Shown here: positions 1 through 5,451 of the stretch, one piece after another | Layout of the letters: every line of letters begins with the position of its first letter | How positions within the stretch are numbered: the stretch's first letter is position 1 | From: Cyanobacteria bacterium UBA947 | Lineage (GTDB): Bacteria > Cyanobacteriota > Vampirovibrionia > Gastranaerophilales > Gastranaerophilaceae | NCBI GenBank assembly: GCA_002293275.1 | Contig: DBCX01000010.1 | Coordinates: 11,835 to 23,338, forward strand | DNA length: 11,504 bases | Direction of reading: 5' to 3' | Position numbers and translations under genes: made by a program | Notes under the pieces: model-generated | Seen by the model: only the letters and a program-made list of their open reading frames with translations | Database searches by the model: none | Told to the model about the DNA's origin: nothing

Positions 1-1
1 A

Positions 2-157
2 AAGGAAGGCTTAATGAAAAAGAAAATTGAAAATTATGCAACATGTCATCCTGACCCTCGGCTTGCCGGCTTTATTTCAGGATCTGACCCAAGCGCACAG
101 GGGGCAAGATGCCGAAACAAGTTCGGCATGACAAAAAGTTATTATAATCAATATTAA
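2..157 (+). CDS. Possible 3' end of a gene entering from the left, extended through a repeat
   Basis: One + strand frame is open from the left edge to a TAA at 155-157. It includes an internal ATG at 14 preceded by AAGGA at 2-6 with 7 nt spacing. It could be the tail of a gene that begins outside the window, or a 47-residue ORF of its own. About two thirds of it is the palindromic repeat at 44-133, so most of the predicted peptide (around HPDPRLAGF to FGMTK) would be repeat-encoded. The other two + frames stop at 14 and 30, so an upstream gene could equally end there. No family is recognised and the coding call is weak. Confidence 0.25.
   Translation, partial: KEGLMKKKIENYATCHPDPRLAGFISGSDPSAQGARCRNKFGMTKSYYNQY
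44..133. repeat. Palindromic intergenic repeat, about 90 bp
   Basis: The ends are inverted (TGTCAT at 44-49, ATGACA at 128-133). Inside are a perfect 8-bp hairpin with a 5-nt loop (ATGCCGAA 109-116, TTCGGCAT 122-129), a second inverted pair (TCCTGA near 49-54, TCAGGA near 78-83) and a direct repeat CTGACCC (51-57 and 84-90). The composition contrasts with the AT-rich flanks. Such nested dyads are typical of dispersed REP/MITE-like intergenic repeats. Only one copy lies in this window, so repeat status is inferred from structure. It shares two 9-mers with the in-gene element (TCGGCTTGC at 58-66, TGCCGAAAC at 110-118), which may mean a distant relationship. Confidence 0.6.
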
Positions 158-218
158 AAAAAACCGTCGCATGACAATATTATCGCGCAGATATTAGCGC
201 TTCACATTACCGGAGTTG

Positions 219-1445
219 TTATTTTCCACGGACAACCTGTCTTGGGTCAAGGCTCAGCCTTGCGGGTTTGACTACCGAGAGCACAAAATTCTCATCAAAA
301 TATTTGTTCGCGCACCGCCGGATATCATCGGCTGTCACAGCCGCAACCCGTTGTTTCAACCGGTCGTTGTAATTCTCACCCAGCCCTAAAACCAGATTGC
401 GTGCGAGTAAAATCGTCTGCTGCGCGTTGGTTTCTTGCGAGAACGCCCATTTGCCCGCTAAATTGGCTTTCGCATCCGCAAGCTCTTGCTCTGTGACCGC
501 GATATCTTTTAATTTTTGCAACTCCTGACCAAACCCGTCAATTGCGATTTGGATATTATTTGGCTCGGTGCCGATGTAGATGGAAAAATTCGCCGCATCC
601 GCGCTTTGCTCGTATGAGCTTCTGACCGTGTAGGCAAGCCCTTTTTTGTCACGCAGTTCCAAAAACAGTCGTGATGACAGGCCGCCCGCACCAAGGATAT
701 TGTTTAAAAGCATCAGCGCCGGCGCATCGTCGCTTTCAAACGTCGGAACAAGCCAGCCTTGAATAATATGCGCCTGATTAAGCTTTGCCTGCTCAATCAC
801 CGACTCTTTTTTTCCGTTAATAGGTAAAATAGCCGGCCGCGATGAAACCTTGCTTGAAGGAATATCGCCAAACGCGTCCGTGACGGCAAATTCCGCCTCG
901 TTGTGCGAAATATCGCCTGTCACCACAATAGCCTTACGGCTGTTTTCGGTGAAACCCGCATAAGCCTGCTCCACGTCCTCACGCGTTATTATATCAATTG
1001 AATCAAGGATTTTTGTGTGAACATTACCGTAATGGTGGCCGGCAAAAATGTTTTTGTAATAACTGTCAAGCGCTTTCATCCGCGGCGCGTCAAGTTCCGC
1101 AACGATTTCGCCCTTGATTTTTGCCTTTTCGCGCTCAAAATCCGCAAAGGTCGTGTTTTTGATAATGTCTTCCGTTATTTCAACCGCGCGGTGAAAATCC
1201 TCGTTCAAACAGACAAATTTAAACCGCAAAAAATCCTGTTTCATCTCCGCGGTGAATTCAATCGCGTAGCGGTCAAGTTCTTCGGCAATCTCCTGCGCGC
1301 TGCGGTTTATTGTGCCCTGCGTGAAAAGCCGCGCCATAAGCAAATATGTCCCGGGGATTTTTTCCGGCTCGTTCAGCGAATAATTGAAACTGAACGCGGT
1401 CCGCGGGGTATTTTTGTTTTCTTTGTAGACAAATTCAACTTGCAT
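219..1445 (-). CDS. M16 family peptidase homologue, zinc motif lost (probable non-catalytic subunit)
   Basis: 408 residues with the two-lobed pitrilysin/insulinase (M16B) fold. The N-terminal domain reads ...LFTQGTINRSAQEIAEELDRYA..., followed by the conserved GEIVAEL helix region. The C-terminal lobe has ILGAGGLSSRLFLELRDKKGLAY and the R/Y pair typical of the substrate pocket. Where active members have HxxEH just before the (K/Q)GT turn, this protein has LLMARLF, so the zinc-binding histidines and catalytic glutamate are missing. Non-catalytic M16 subunits normally pair with an active one, and none is visible here. The start is ATG at 1445: the longer open frame to 1727 only runs antisense through kdsA, and 1445 lies 8 nt from an extended -10 box. 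It is transcribed divergently from kdsA across a 40-bp gap. Family confidence is high; partner and substrate are unknown. Confidence 0.85.
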   Translation of the reverse strand: MQVEFVYKENKNTPRTAFSFNYSLNEPEKIPGTYLLMARLFTQGTINRSAQEIAEELDRYAIEFTAEMKQDFLRFKFVCLNEDFHRAVEITEDIIKNTTFADFEREKAKIKGEIVAELDAPRMKALDSYYKNIFAGHHYGNVHTKILDSIDIITREDVEQAYAGFTENSRKAIVVTGDISHNEAEFAVTDAFGDIPSSKVSSRPAILPINGKKESVIEQAKLNQAHIIQGWLVPTFESDDAPALMLLNNILGAGGLSSRLFLELRDKKGLAYTVRSSYEQSADAANFSIYIGTEPNNIQIAIDGFGQELQKLKDIAVTEQELADAKANLAGKWAFSQETNAQQTILLARNLVLGLGENYNDRLKQRVAAVTADDIRRCANKYFDENFVLSVVKPARLSLDPRQVVRGK

Positions 1446-1452
1446 AACTATT

Positions 1453-1461
1453 ATTGTATCA
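1453..1461 (-). promoter_or_regulatory. Extended -10 promoter for the M16 gene, predicted leaderless
   Basis: Read on the minus strand, TGATACAAT ends 8 nt before the ATG at 1445. A normal -10-to-start distance puts the first transcribed base at or one base before the ATG. No Shine-Dalgarno lies in between and I see no good -35. The same spacing recurs at other first genes in the window. Confidence 0.6.
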
Positions 1462-1470
1462 CAAATTTTA

Positions 1471-1479
1471 TGGTACAAT
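1471..1479 (+). promoter_or_regulatory. Extended -10 promoter for the kdsA operon, predicted leaderless
   Basis: TGGTACAAT ends 7 nt before the kdsA ATG at 1486, so transcription is expected to start at the A of the ATG. There is no Shine-Dalgarno. It shares the 40-bp intergenic gap with the opposing M16 promoter, with about 10 bp between the two boxes. Confidence 0.65.
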
Positions 1480-1485
1480 TGTTTT

Positions 1486-2265
1486 ATGGAAAAATTGACG
1501 ATAATAGCAGGACCTTGCGCGATAGAAAGCGAAGGGATTTTGGATGAAACAGCGGCCGCGCTGAAAGAAATCACGGGACGTTTGGGGCTGGATTTTGTGT
1601 TCAAATCCTCGTTTGACAAGGCAAACCGCTCGTCAATTGAGTCGTTCCGCGGCCCGGGGATGGAAAAAGGCCTGAAAATGCTCGCGGCCGTCAAAGAAAA
1701 ATACGGCGTAAAAATCATAACCGACATCCACGAACCGTCTCAAGCTGCGCCCACGGCGCAGGTGGCAGACATCTTGCAAATTCCCGCGTTCTTGTGCCGC
1801 CAGACGGATTTGCTTGTTGCGGCCGCAAAGACAGGCAAAACGGTCAACATAAAAAAAGGCCAATTCCTTGCGCCCGAGCAAATGGGACCGCTGGTTAAAA
1901 AATGTGAAAACGCGGGCAATAAAAATATTATGCTGTTAGAGCGCGGCAGCGCGTTCGGGTATAACAATCTGGTCGTGGATTTCCGCTCGATTGAGATTAT
2001 GAAAAGTTTTGGGTATCCGGTGGTGTTTGATGCGACGCACAGCGTGCAATTGCCCGGTGCAAAAGGATGCAGCTCCGGCGGCGACAGACGCTTTGTACCT
2101 ATCCTTGCAAAAGCCGCAGCGGCCGCAGGCGCGGACGCGTTGTTTTTTGAGGTTCACCCAAACCCCGAAAAAGCCCTGTGCGACGGCGATAACATGCTTG
2201 CGCTGGACAAATGCGAGGATGTGTTTAAAATTTGCAAAGAGGTTTTTGAGGTGGTGCGCAAGTGA
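1486..2265 (+). CDS. kdsA: 3-deoxy-D-manno-octulosonate 8-phosphate (KDO8P) synthase, metal-dependent class
   Basis: 259 residues, a full-length DAHP/KDO8P synthase barrel. It condenses phosphoenolpyruvate with arabinose 5-phosphate to KDO 8-phosphate, the committed step for the inner-core sugar of LPS, in the cytosol. The protein opens with AGPCAIES. Cys11 with His185 (DATHSV), Glu222 (FFEVHP) and Asp233 (DGDNM) are the four metal ligands known from the Aquifex aeolicus enzyme, at the same numbers. The cysteine, instead of the asparagine of the E. coli enzyme, marks the metal-dependent class. The KSSFDKANRSS and FRGPG substrate motifs are present. It heads an operon with an MBL-fold hydrolase and pheS; its TGA overlaps the next GTG by 4 bp. 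It implies a Gram-negative envelope. No other KDO genes are in the window. Confidence 0.96.
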   Translation: MEKLTIIAGPCAIESEGILDETAAALKEITGRLGLDFVFKSSFDKANRSSIESFRGPGMEKGLKMLAAVKEKYGVKIITDIHEPSQAAPTAQVADILQIPAFLCRQTDLLVAAAKTGKTVNIKKGQFLAPEQMGPLVKKCENAGNKNIMLLERGSAFGYNNLVVDFRSIEIMKSFGYPVVFDATHSVQLPGAKGCSSGGDRRFVPILAKAAAAAGADALFFEVHPNPEKALCDGDNMLALDKCEDVFKICKEVFEVVRK

Positions 2266-2882
2266 AGATTAAGACTTTTGTTGAAGGCCCCGTTGAGGCG
2301 AATAATTATCTTGTGATAAACGGCGGCGGAGCGGGCCGTGAAGACGGCGTTCGCGCCGATGAAGCCGTGCTGATTGACTGCTCGTCGTGTTCGCAAGAAA
2401 TAATTGACGCGGGGGCGGGCTTGGACGTAAAATATATTTTGTTGACGCACGGGCATTTTGACCACGTTTTAGGCGTAAACGAGATGAAAAAAGCGCTGGG
2501 TGCAAAGGTTTTGATACACAAAAACGATGCCGAGTGGCTTGATAATATAAATGTTGCGCTCGGGATGTACGGCCAGCCAAAGGTTGAAATCCCGCAGATT
2601 GACGGGTTTGTTGACGAGCTTGATTTAGATTGGATTGAGGTTATTGAAACGCCCGGACACACGCGCGGCGGGGTTTGCTACAAAATCGGCGATGATTTGT
2701 TCACGGGCGACACGTTGTTTTATGAAACAGTCGGGCGCACAGACCTGCCGGGCGGCGATTTCAAGGTTTTGAAAAAAAGTATTGATAAACTTTTTGCGTT
2801 GCCGAACGATACAAAGGTTTACCCGGGTCACGGCGCGCCGACAACAATTAGACACGAAAAGGAGCATAACGAGATACTGTGA
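2262..2882 (+). CDS. Metallo-beta-lactamase-fold hydrolase (glyoxalase II-like)
   Basis: 206 residues, a stand-alone MBL domain of normal size. The metal ligands are in order: THGHFDH (62-68), His133 in ETPGHT, Asp150 in TGDTLF and His190 in YPGHG. This matches small hydroxyacylglutathione-hydrolase-like proteins that act on thioesters or related substrates, but the true substrate cannot be read from sequence. It starts at GTG 2262, overlapping the kdsA stop as GTGA. A GAGGTG stretch about 8 nt upstream can serve as ribosome binding site. Its own TGA overlaps the pheS GTG in the same way, so translational coupling is likely. Residues about 21-32 form an unusually long Gly/Arg/Asp-rich loop between the first strands, and its DNA contains a perfect TTCG-loop hairpin (2345-2358). 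Confidence 0.9.
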   Translation: MKIKTFVEGPVEANNYLVINGGGAGREDGVRADEAVLIDCSSCSQEIIDAGAGLDVKYILLTHGHFDHVLGVNEMKKALGAKVLIHKNDAEWLDNINVALGMYGQPKVEIPQIDGFVDELDLDWIEVIETPGHTRGGVCYKIGDDLFTGDTLFYETVGRTDLPGGDFKVLKKSIDKLFALPNDTKVYPGHGAPTTIRHEKEHNEIL

Positions 2883-3979
2883 AAAACAAGATAGAAAAAA
2901 TTTACGCTGACGCGAGCGCGGATATTGCAAAAGCCGCGGCGACATCGGATTTGGAAGAAATTAAGAACAAGTATTTAAGCCGCGGCGGCGAATTCAATGC
3001 GATAAAAAAAGGACTCAAAGACTTGTCTGATGAGGACAAGCGCACAGTCGGCGCGCTTGCAAACGAAATCACCCAAAAGCTTGAAGCAGCGCTGGCTGCA
3101 AAGCACGACGAGTTTTACGCAAAAGAGCTGGATGAAAAACTCATCACGGAAAAACTTGATATCACCATGCCGGGCAAATTCAGCGCCGAAGGCCGCATCC
3201 ACCCGATTACGAACACTATAAACGAGATTACGGCAATTTTTGAGAGCCTTGGTTTTTCTGTTGTCGCAAACGAGCTTTCGCCCGAGGTGGACACCGAATA
3301 TTACAATTTTGATGCGCTTAATATCCCGTTTGAGCACCCGGCGCGCGATGTGCAGGACACATTTTACACCGCTGCAGAAGGCGGGCGGCAGGTTTTGCGC
3401 AGCCACACATCAGGTTCGCAGGTGCGTGCGATGGAGGCTAAAAAGCCGCCGATAAAGGTGATTTCACCCGGCCGTGTCTACCGCAACGAGACCGTCAACT
3501 CGCGCAAAAACAACTTCTTCCACCAGATTGAAGGGCTGCTTGTTGACAAGGATATAACTTTTGGCGATTTGAAAGGCGTTTTGAACGAGTTTGTTTACGC
3601 GTACTTTGGCATGCCGAAGGCAGGTGCTGCCGGTGTCGGCTTGCGGGAGCAAGGCGAGCAGGGCAGCATAGTTTCGGTACGGCCGACGCGCTTCCGTAAC
3701 AGCTTCTTCCCGTTCACAGAGCCAAGCGCAGAAGTTGATGTCCAATGCATTATGTGCGCAGGCGCCGGCTGCCGCACGTGCTCCGGTACTGGCTGGCTGG
3801 AGATTTTAGGTGCCGGCATGGTTCACCCTAATGTCCTCAAAGGTGTGGATATTGACCCGGATGTTTACTCAGGGTTTGCGTTCGGGATGGGTGTTGAGCG
3901 GCTTGCGATGCTAAAATACGCAATAGACGATATTCGGCTGTTCTTTCAAAACGATGTGCGGTTTTTGAAGCAGTTTTAA
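2879..3979 (+). CDS. pheS: Phenylalanyl-tRNA synthetase alpha subunit, with repeat-encoded insertion
   Basis: 366 residues. The alpha subunit of the alpha2-beta2 class II synthetase carries the catalytic core and charges tRNA-Phe. The N-terminal coiled-coil tRNA arm covers roughly residues 1-90. Motif 2 (GRVYRNETVNSR...FFHQIEGL), the Phe-pocket region SFFPFTEPSAEVDV and motif 3 (GFAFGMGVERLAML) are intact, as is the LGAGMVHPNVL block. A Cys pair region CIMCAGAGCRTC sits just before it, as in many bacterial PheS. The oddity is about 22 extra residues between VYAYFG and TRFRNSFFPF (around 245-267), exactly where the 3612-3679 hairpin repeat lies. This makes the protein longer than the usual roughly 340. 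It starts at GTG 2879, overlapping the previous stop by 4 bp; AAAAGGAG at 2857-2864 is a somewhat distant ribosome site. pheT is not adjacent. It ends tail-to-tail with the next gene in a shared TTAA. Confidence 0.95.
   Translation: MKNKIEKIYADASADIAKAAATSDLEEIKNKYLSRGGEFNAIKKGLKDLSDEDKRTVGALANEITQKLEAALAAKHDEFYAKELDEKLITEKLDITMPGKFSAEGRIHPITNTINEITAIFESLGFSVVANELSPEVDTEYYNFDALNIPFEHPARDVQDTFYTAAEGGRQVLRSHTSGSQVRAMEAKKPPIKVISPGRVYRNETVNSRKNNFFHQIEGLLVDKDITFGDLKGVLNEFVYAYFGMPKAGAAGVGLREQGEQGSIVSVRPTRFRNSFFPFTEPSAEVDVQCIMCAGAGCRTCSGTGWLEILGAGMVHPNVLKGVDIDPDVYSGFAFGMGVERLAMLKYAIDDIRLFFQNDVRFLKQF
3612..3679 (+). repeat. In-gene hairpin repeat, copy 1 (inside pheS)
   Basis: The 61-bp core is 3619-3679, with left flank TGCCGAA (3612-3618) pairing with TTCGGTA (3673-3679). 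Nested stems: TGCTGCC 3625-3631 with GGCAGCA 3662-3668, TCG 3636-3638 with CGA 3655-3657, and CTTGC 3640-3644 with GCAAG 3649-3653, closed by a GGGA loop. The same 61-bp core occurs ungapped in tyrA (51/61 identical) and in the Sua5/YrdC gene (56/61). It is read here as AGAAGVGLREQGEQGSIVS. Confidence 0.9.
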
Positions 3980-4251
3980 ATCTTGTTGAACTTAAAGAAG
4001 TCAGAGAATTTGCCTTCTTTGAACGTGTATTCTATGCCTTTTTCGTTCAAATCATTCTTGACTGACTGGTCTGATTGCATGTCAACGTAAAACTGATCAC
4101 CTTTTTGTATCCCTTTATAATTTGTAATGATTTCTGTCACCTTCTCAGCCATTGTGGGAGTATAGGCTGCACGGTGAGGAATAGTTCTTGGATCAGTAAT
4201 TGTGAACATACCGTTAAAACTTTGTGCGTTTTGGATTGGATTGATTCTCAT
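3976..4251 (-). CDS. Small protein of unknown function with MRIxPI...F N-terminus (91 aa)
   Basis: 91 residues beginning MRINPIQNAQSFNGMFTI, followed by a soluble, charged sequence with no membrane segment, cysteine or recognised domain. The first 18 or so residues resemble those of the gene just upstream (MRIAPINTTGFKALITI); the remainders do not obviously align. It starts at ATG 4251, with a strong AGGAG at 4263-4259, 7 nt away. That AGGAG overlaps the TAG of the upstream gene, so the two are very probably cotranscribed and coupled. Its stop codon shares the TTAA at 3976-3979 with the pheS stop on the other strand. The DNA is clearly AT-richer than pheS and proB. Function unknown; a secreted or localised effector-like protein is one guess from the conserved leader alone. 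Confidence 0.75.
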   Translation of the reverse strand: MRINPIQNAQSFNGMFTITDPRTIPHRAAYTPTMAEKVTEIITNYKGIQKGDQFYVDMQSDQSVKNDLNEKGIEYTFKEGKFSDFFKFNKI

Positions 4252-4258
4252 GATTTAT

Positions 4259-4263
4259 CTCCT
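4259..4263 (-). promoter_or_regulatory. Shine-Dalgarno overlapping the upstream stop codon
   Basis: AGGAG on the minus strand, 7 nt before the ATG at 4251. Its AG (4263-4262) is also the end of the TAG stop of the 111-residue gene. This fixes the start of the 91-residue gene and suggests translational coupling. Confidence 0.75.
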
Positions 4264-4597
4264 ATTTTTTTATCTTTCTTTTATCTTTTTTTCCAACTTG
4301 TAAGTTATAATATTCGTCTACCGGGACTCCTCTTGGCAGTTTGAGCAGGTCGTACCGGTCTTTGAACACATCATCCCATTTGGCCGGTTTTCTGTTGTGA
4401 GGGAGTCGTAGTTCTTCCAGCAGGGCGTCTTGTGTCAAGCAATATGCGTCATCTGCAAAAAATTCACCGCTGTTGTTGACTTTGTACATTCTGGCATCAT
4501 TAAACTGTTTGATATATTTCGCTTCCTTGTCCGAATCAAAGTTATAAATCGTTATCAGCGCTTTGAAACCTGTTGTATTTATCGGTGCTATTCTCAT
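4262..4597 (-). CDS. Small protein of unknown function with MRIxPI...F N-terminus (111 aa)
   Basis: 111 residues from ATG 4597, beginning MRIAPINTTGFKALITIYNF. The body is charged and aromatic (DAYCLTQDALLEELRLP, WDDVFKDRYDLLKLPRGVPVDEYY) and ends in a very basic tail, KKDKRKIKK. There is no signal peptide, membrane segment or domain that I recognise. A longer frame reaches 4684, but it runs into the opposite proB region and loses the MRIxPI start shared with the downstream 91-residue gene, so 4597 is preferred. A weak box TGTTTTAAT ends 7 nt before this ATG, and no Shine-Dalgarno is seen. The stop is preceded by seven A's (T-run at 4265-4271 on +), a possible slippage site. AT-rich like its partner; function unknown. 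Confidence 0.7.
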   Translation of the reverse strand: MRIAPINTTGFKALITIYNFDSDKEAKYIKQFNDARMYKVNNSGEFFADDAYCLTQDALLEELRLPHNRKPAKWDDVFKDRYDLLKLPRGVPVDEYYNLQVGKKDKRKIKK

Positions 4598-4637
4598 GGT
4601 TTCATTAAAACACGTAAAAATAAAAATTGCCATTTTA

Positions 4638-4646
4638 TGGTATAAT
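4638..4646 (+). promoter_or_regulatory. Extended -10 promoter for proB-proA-tyrA, predicted leaderless
   Basis: TGGTATAAT, a consensus extended -10, ends 8 nt before the proB ATG at 4654. The predicted transcript start is at or one base before the ATG. No Shine-Dalgarno lies between and no clear -35 is seen. Confidence 0.7.
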
Positions 4647-4653
4647 CTTCTTA

Positions 4654-5451
4654 ATGAAACGTATTGTAATAAAACTGGGTACAAATATTTTGCGCAGCAA
4701 GGACGGAAACGTGTCGCTGCCGCGGGTTTTCTCGTTTATTGAGGATATTTCGCAGCTTGTTAAAAGCGGCAAAGAGGTTATTATTGTGACCTCCGGCGCG
4801 GTGGGTCTGGGTAAAAAACGGCTGGAAATTGAAAATACGGACAATACTGTTTTGAAACAGGCTTGCGCTGCAATCGGCCAGAGCAAATTGATGTCAATAT
4901 ATGAGGGCGGGTTTGATTCCTACGGCCTCACCTGCGCGCAGGTGCTGCTGACCGAGGAAGATTTTACCGTGGCCGAGCGCTATTCAACGCTGCGCGCCAC
5001 GATGAACAAACTGCTGGAACTCGGCGTTATACCCGTGATTAACCAAAACGATACGGTCTGCGTGAAAGAACTTGCGCCGCTTTGCAAGAGCAACCCGCGC
5101 TGTTTTTCAGACAATGACAAGCTTTCCGCGCTTGTGACAAGCCAGCTTGGCGCTGATATGCTGCTGATTTTATCCGACGTTGACGGGCTCTTTGACGCCA
5201 ACCCGAAGGATAACCCGAACGCCAAAAAAATAGATGTCGTAGACGTTGTGACCGACGAAATCCTTGCGCTTGGCGCCGGCGCCTCTGAAGGCGGCCGCGG
5301 CGGCATGAAAACAAAACTGGAGGCTGCAAAAATCGTCACAACTGCCGGCGCGCAAATGATGATTGCAAACGGCACCGAACCGTCTGTTATCAAGCGTGTG
5401 TTTTCGGGCGAAACGCTCGGAACACGTTTTCTTGGAGGCAAAAATGTTTAA
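4654..5451 (+). CDS. proB: Glutamate 5-kinase, kinase domain only (no PUA domain)
   Basis: 265 residues. It phosphorylates L-glutamate to gamma-glutamyl phosphate, the first step of proline synthesis. This is an amino-acid-kinase fold: IVIKLGTNIL at the N-terminus, the TSGAVGLGKKRL loop, IPVINQNDTV, the FSDNDKLSALV substrate loop, LSDVDGLFDANPK and GRGGMKTKLEAAK. The protein ends about where the kinase domain ends and lacks the C-terminal PUA domain that takes the E. coli enzyme to 367 residues; kinase-only forms exist in other bacteria. The start is ATG 4654, rather than an in-frame ATG at 4627, because MKRIVIKLG is the family start and 4627 lies upstream of the -10 box. It overlaps proA by 8 bp. 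PUA loss may alter proline feedback, but feedback residues cannot be judged here. Confidence 0.94.
   Translation: MKRIVIKLGTNILRSKDGNVSLPRVFSFIEDISQLVKSGKEVIIVTSGAVGLGKKRLEIENTDNTVLKQACAAIGQSKLMSIYEGGFDSYGLTCAQVLLTEEDFTVAERYSTLRATMNKLLELGVIPVINQNDTVCVKELAPLCKSNPRCFSDNDKLSALVTSQLGADMLLILSDVDGLFDANPKDNPNAKKIDVVDVVTDEILALGAGASEGGRGGMKTKLEAAKIVTTAGAQMMIANGTEPSVIKRVFSGETLGTRFLGGKNV
5434..5438 (+). promoter_or_regulatory. Shine-Dalgarno for proA
   Basis: GGAGG, 5 nt before the proA ATG at 5444, lies inside the 3' end of proB. It selects 5444 over the in-frame ATG at 5363. Confidence 0.8.

Noticed and set aside
109..129. Perfect hairpin ATGCCGAA/TTCGGCAT as an intrinsic terminator
   Set aside because: Neither strand has a U-run after the stem; it fits better as part of the palindromic repeat 44-133.
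156..200. Possible terminator for the M16 gene (A8 run at 156-163, T8 on the minus strand)
   Set aside because: No stable GC-rich stem abuts the T-run on the minus strand; the nearest dyads are 3-4 bp with long loops.
1017..1547. Long + strand open frame antisense to the M16 gene
   Set aside because: Composition is the shadow of the M16 coding strand, with no recognisable domain or Shine-Dalgarno; it also overlaps the kdsA start.
1446..1727. N-terminal extension of the M16 protein to an upstream start at 1727
   Set aside because: It runs antisense to the well-conserved kdsA 5' end, is unlike any M16 N-terminus, and bypasses the extended -10 box next to ATG 1445.
3757..3790. Cys-rich CIMCAGAGCRTC in PheS as an inserted zinc finger
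   Set aside because: Similar C..C-G-GC..C stretches occur at this site in many bacterial PheS proteins, so this is family background.
5363..5443. Upstream in-frame start for proA at 5363
   Set aside because: It lies within proB, lacks homology, and GGAGG sits exactly 5 nt before ATG 5444.
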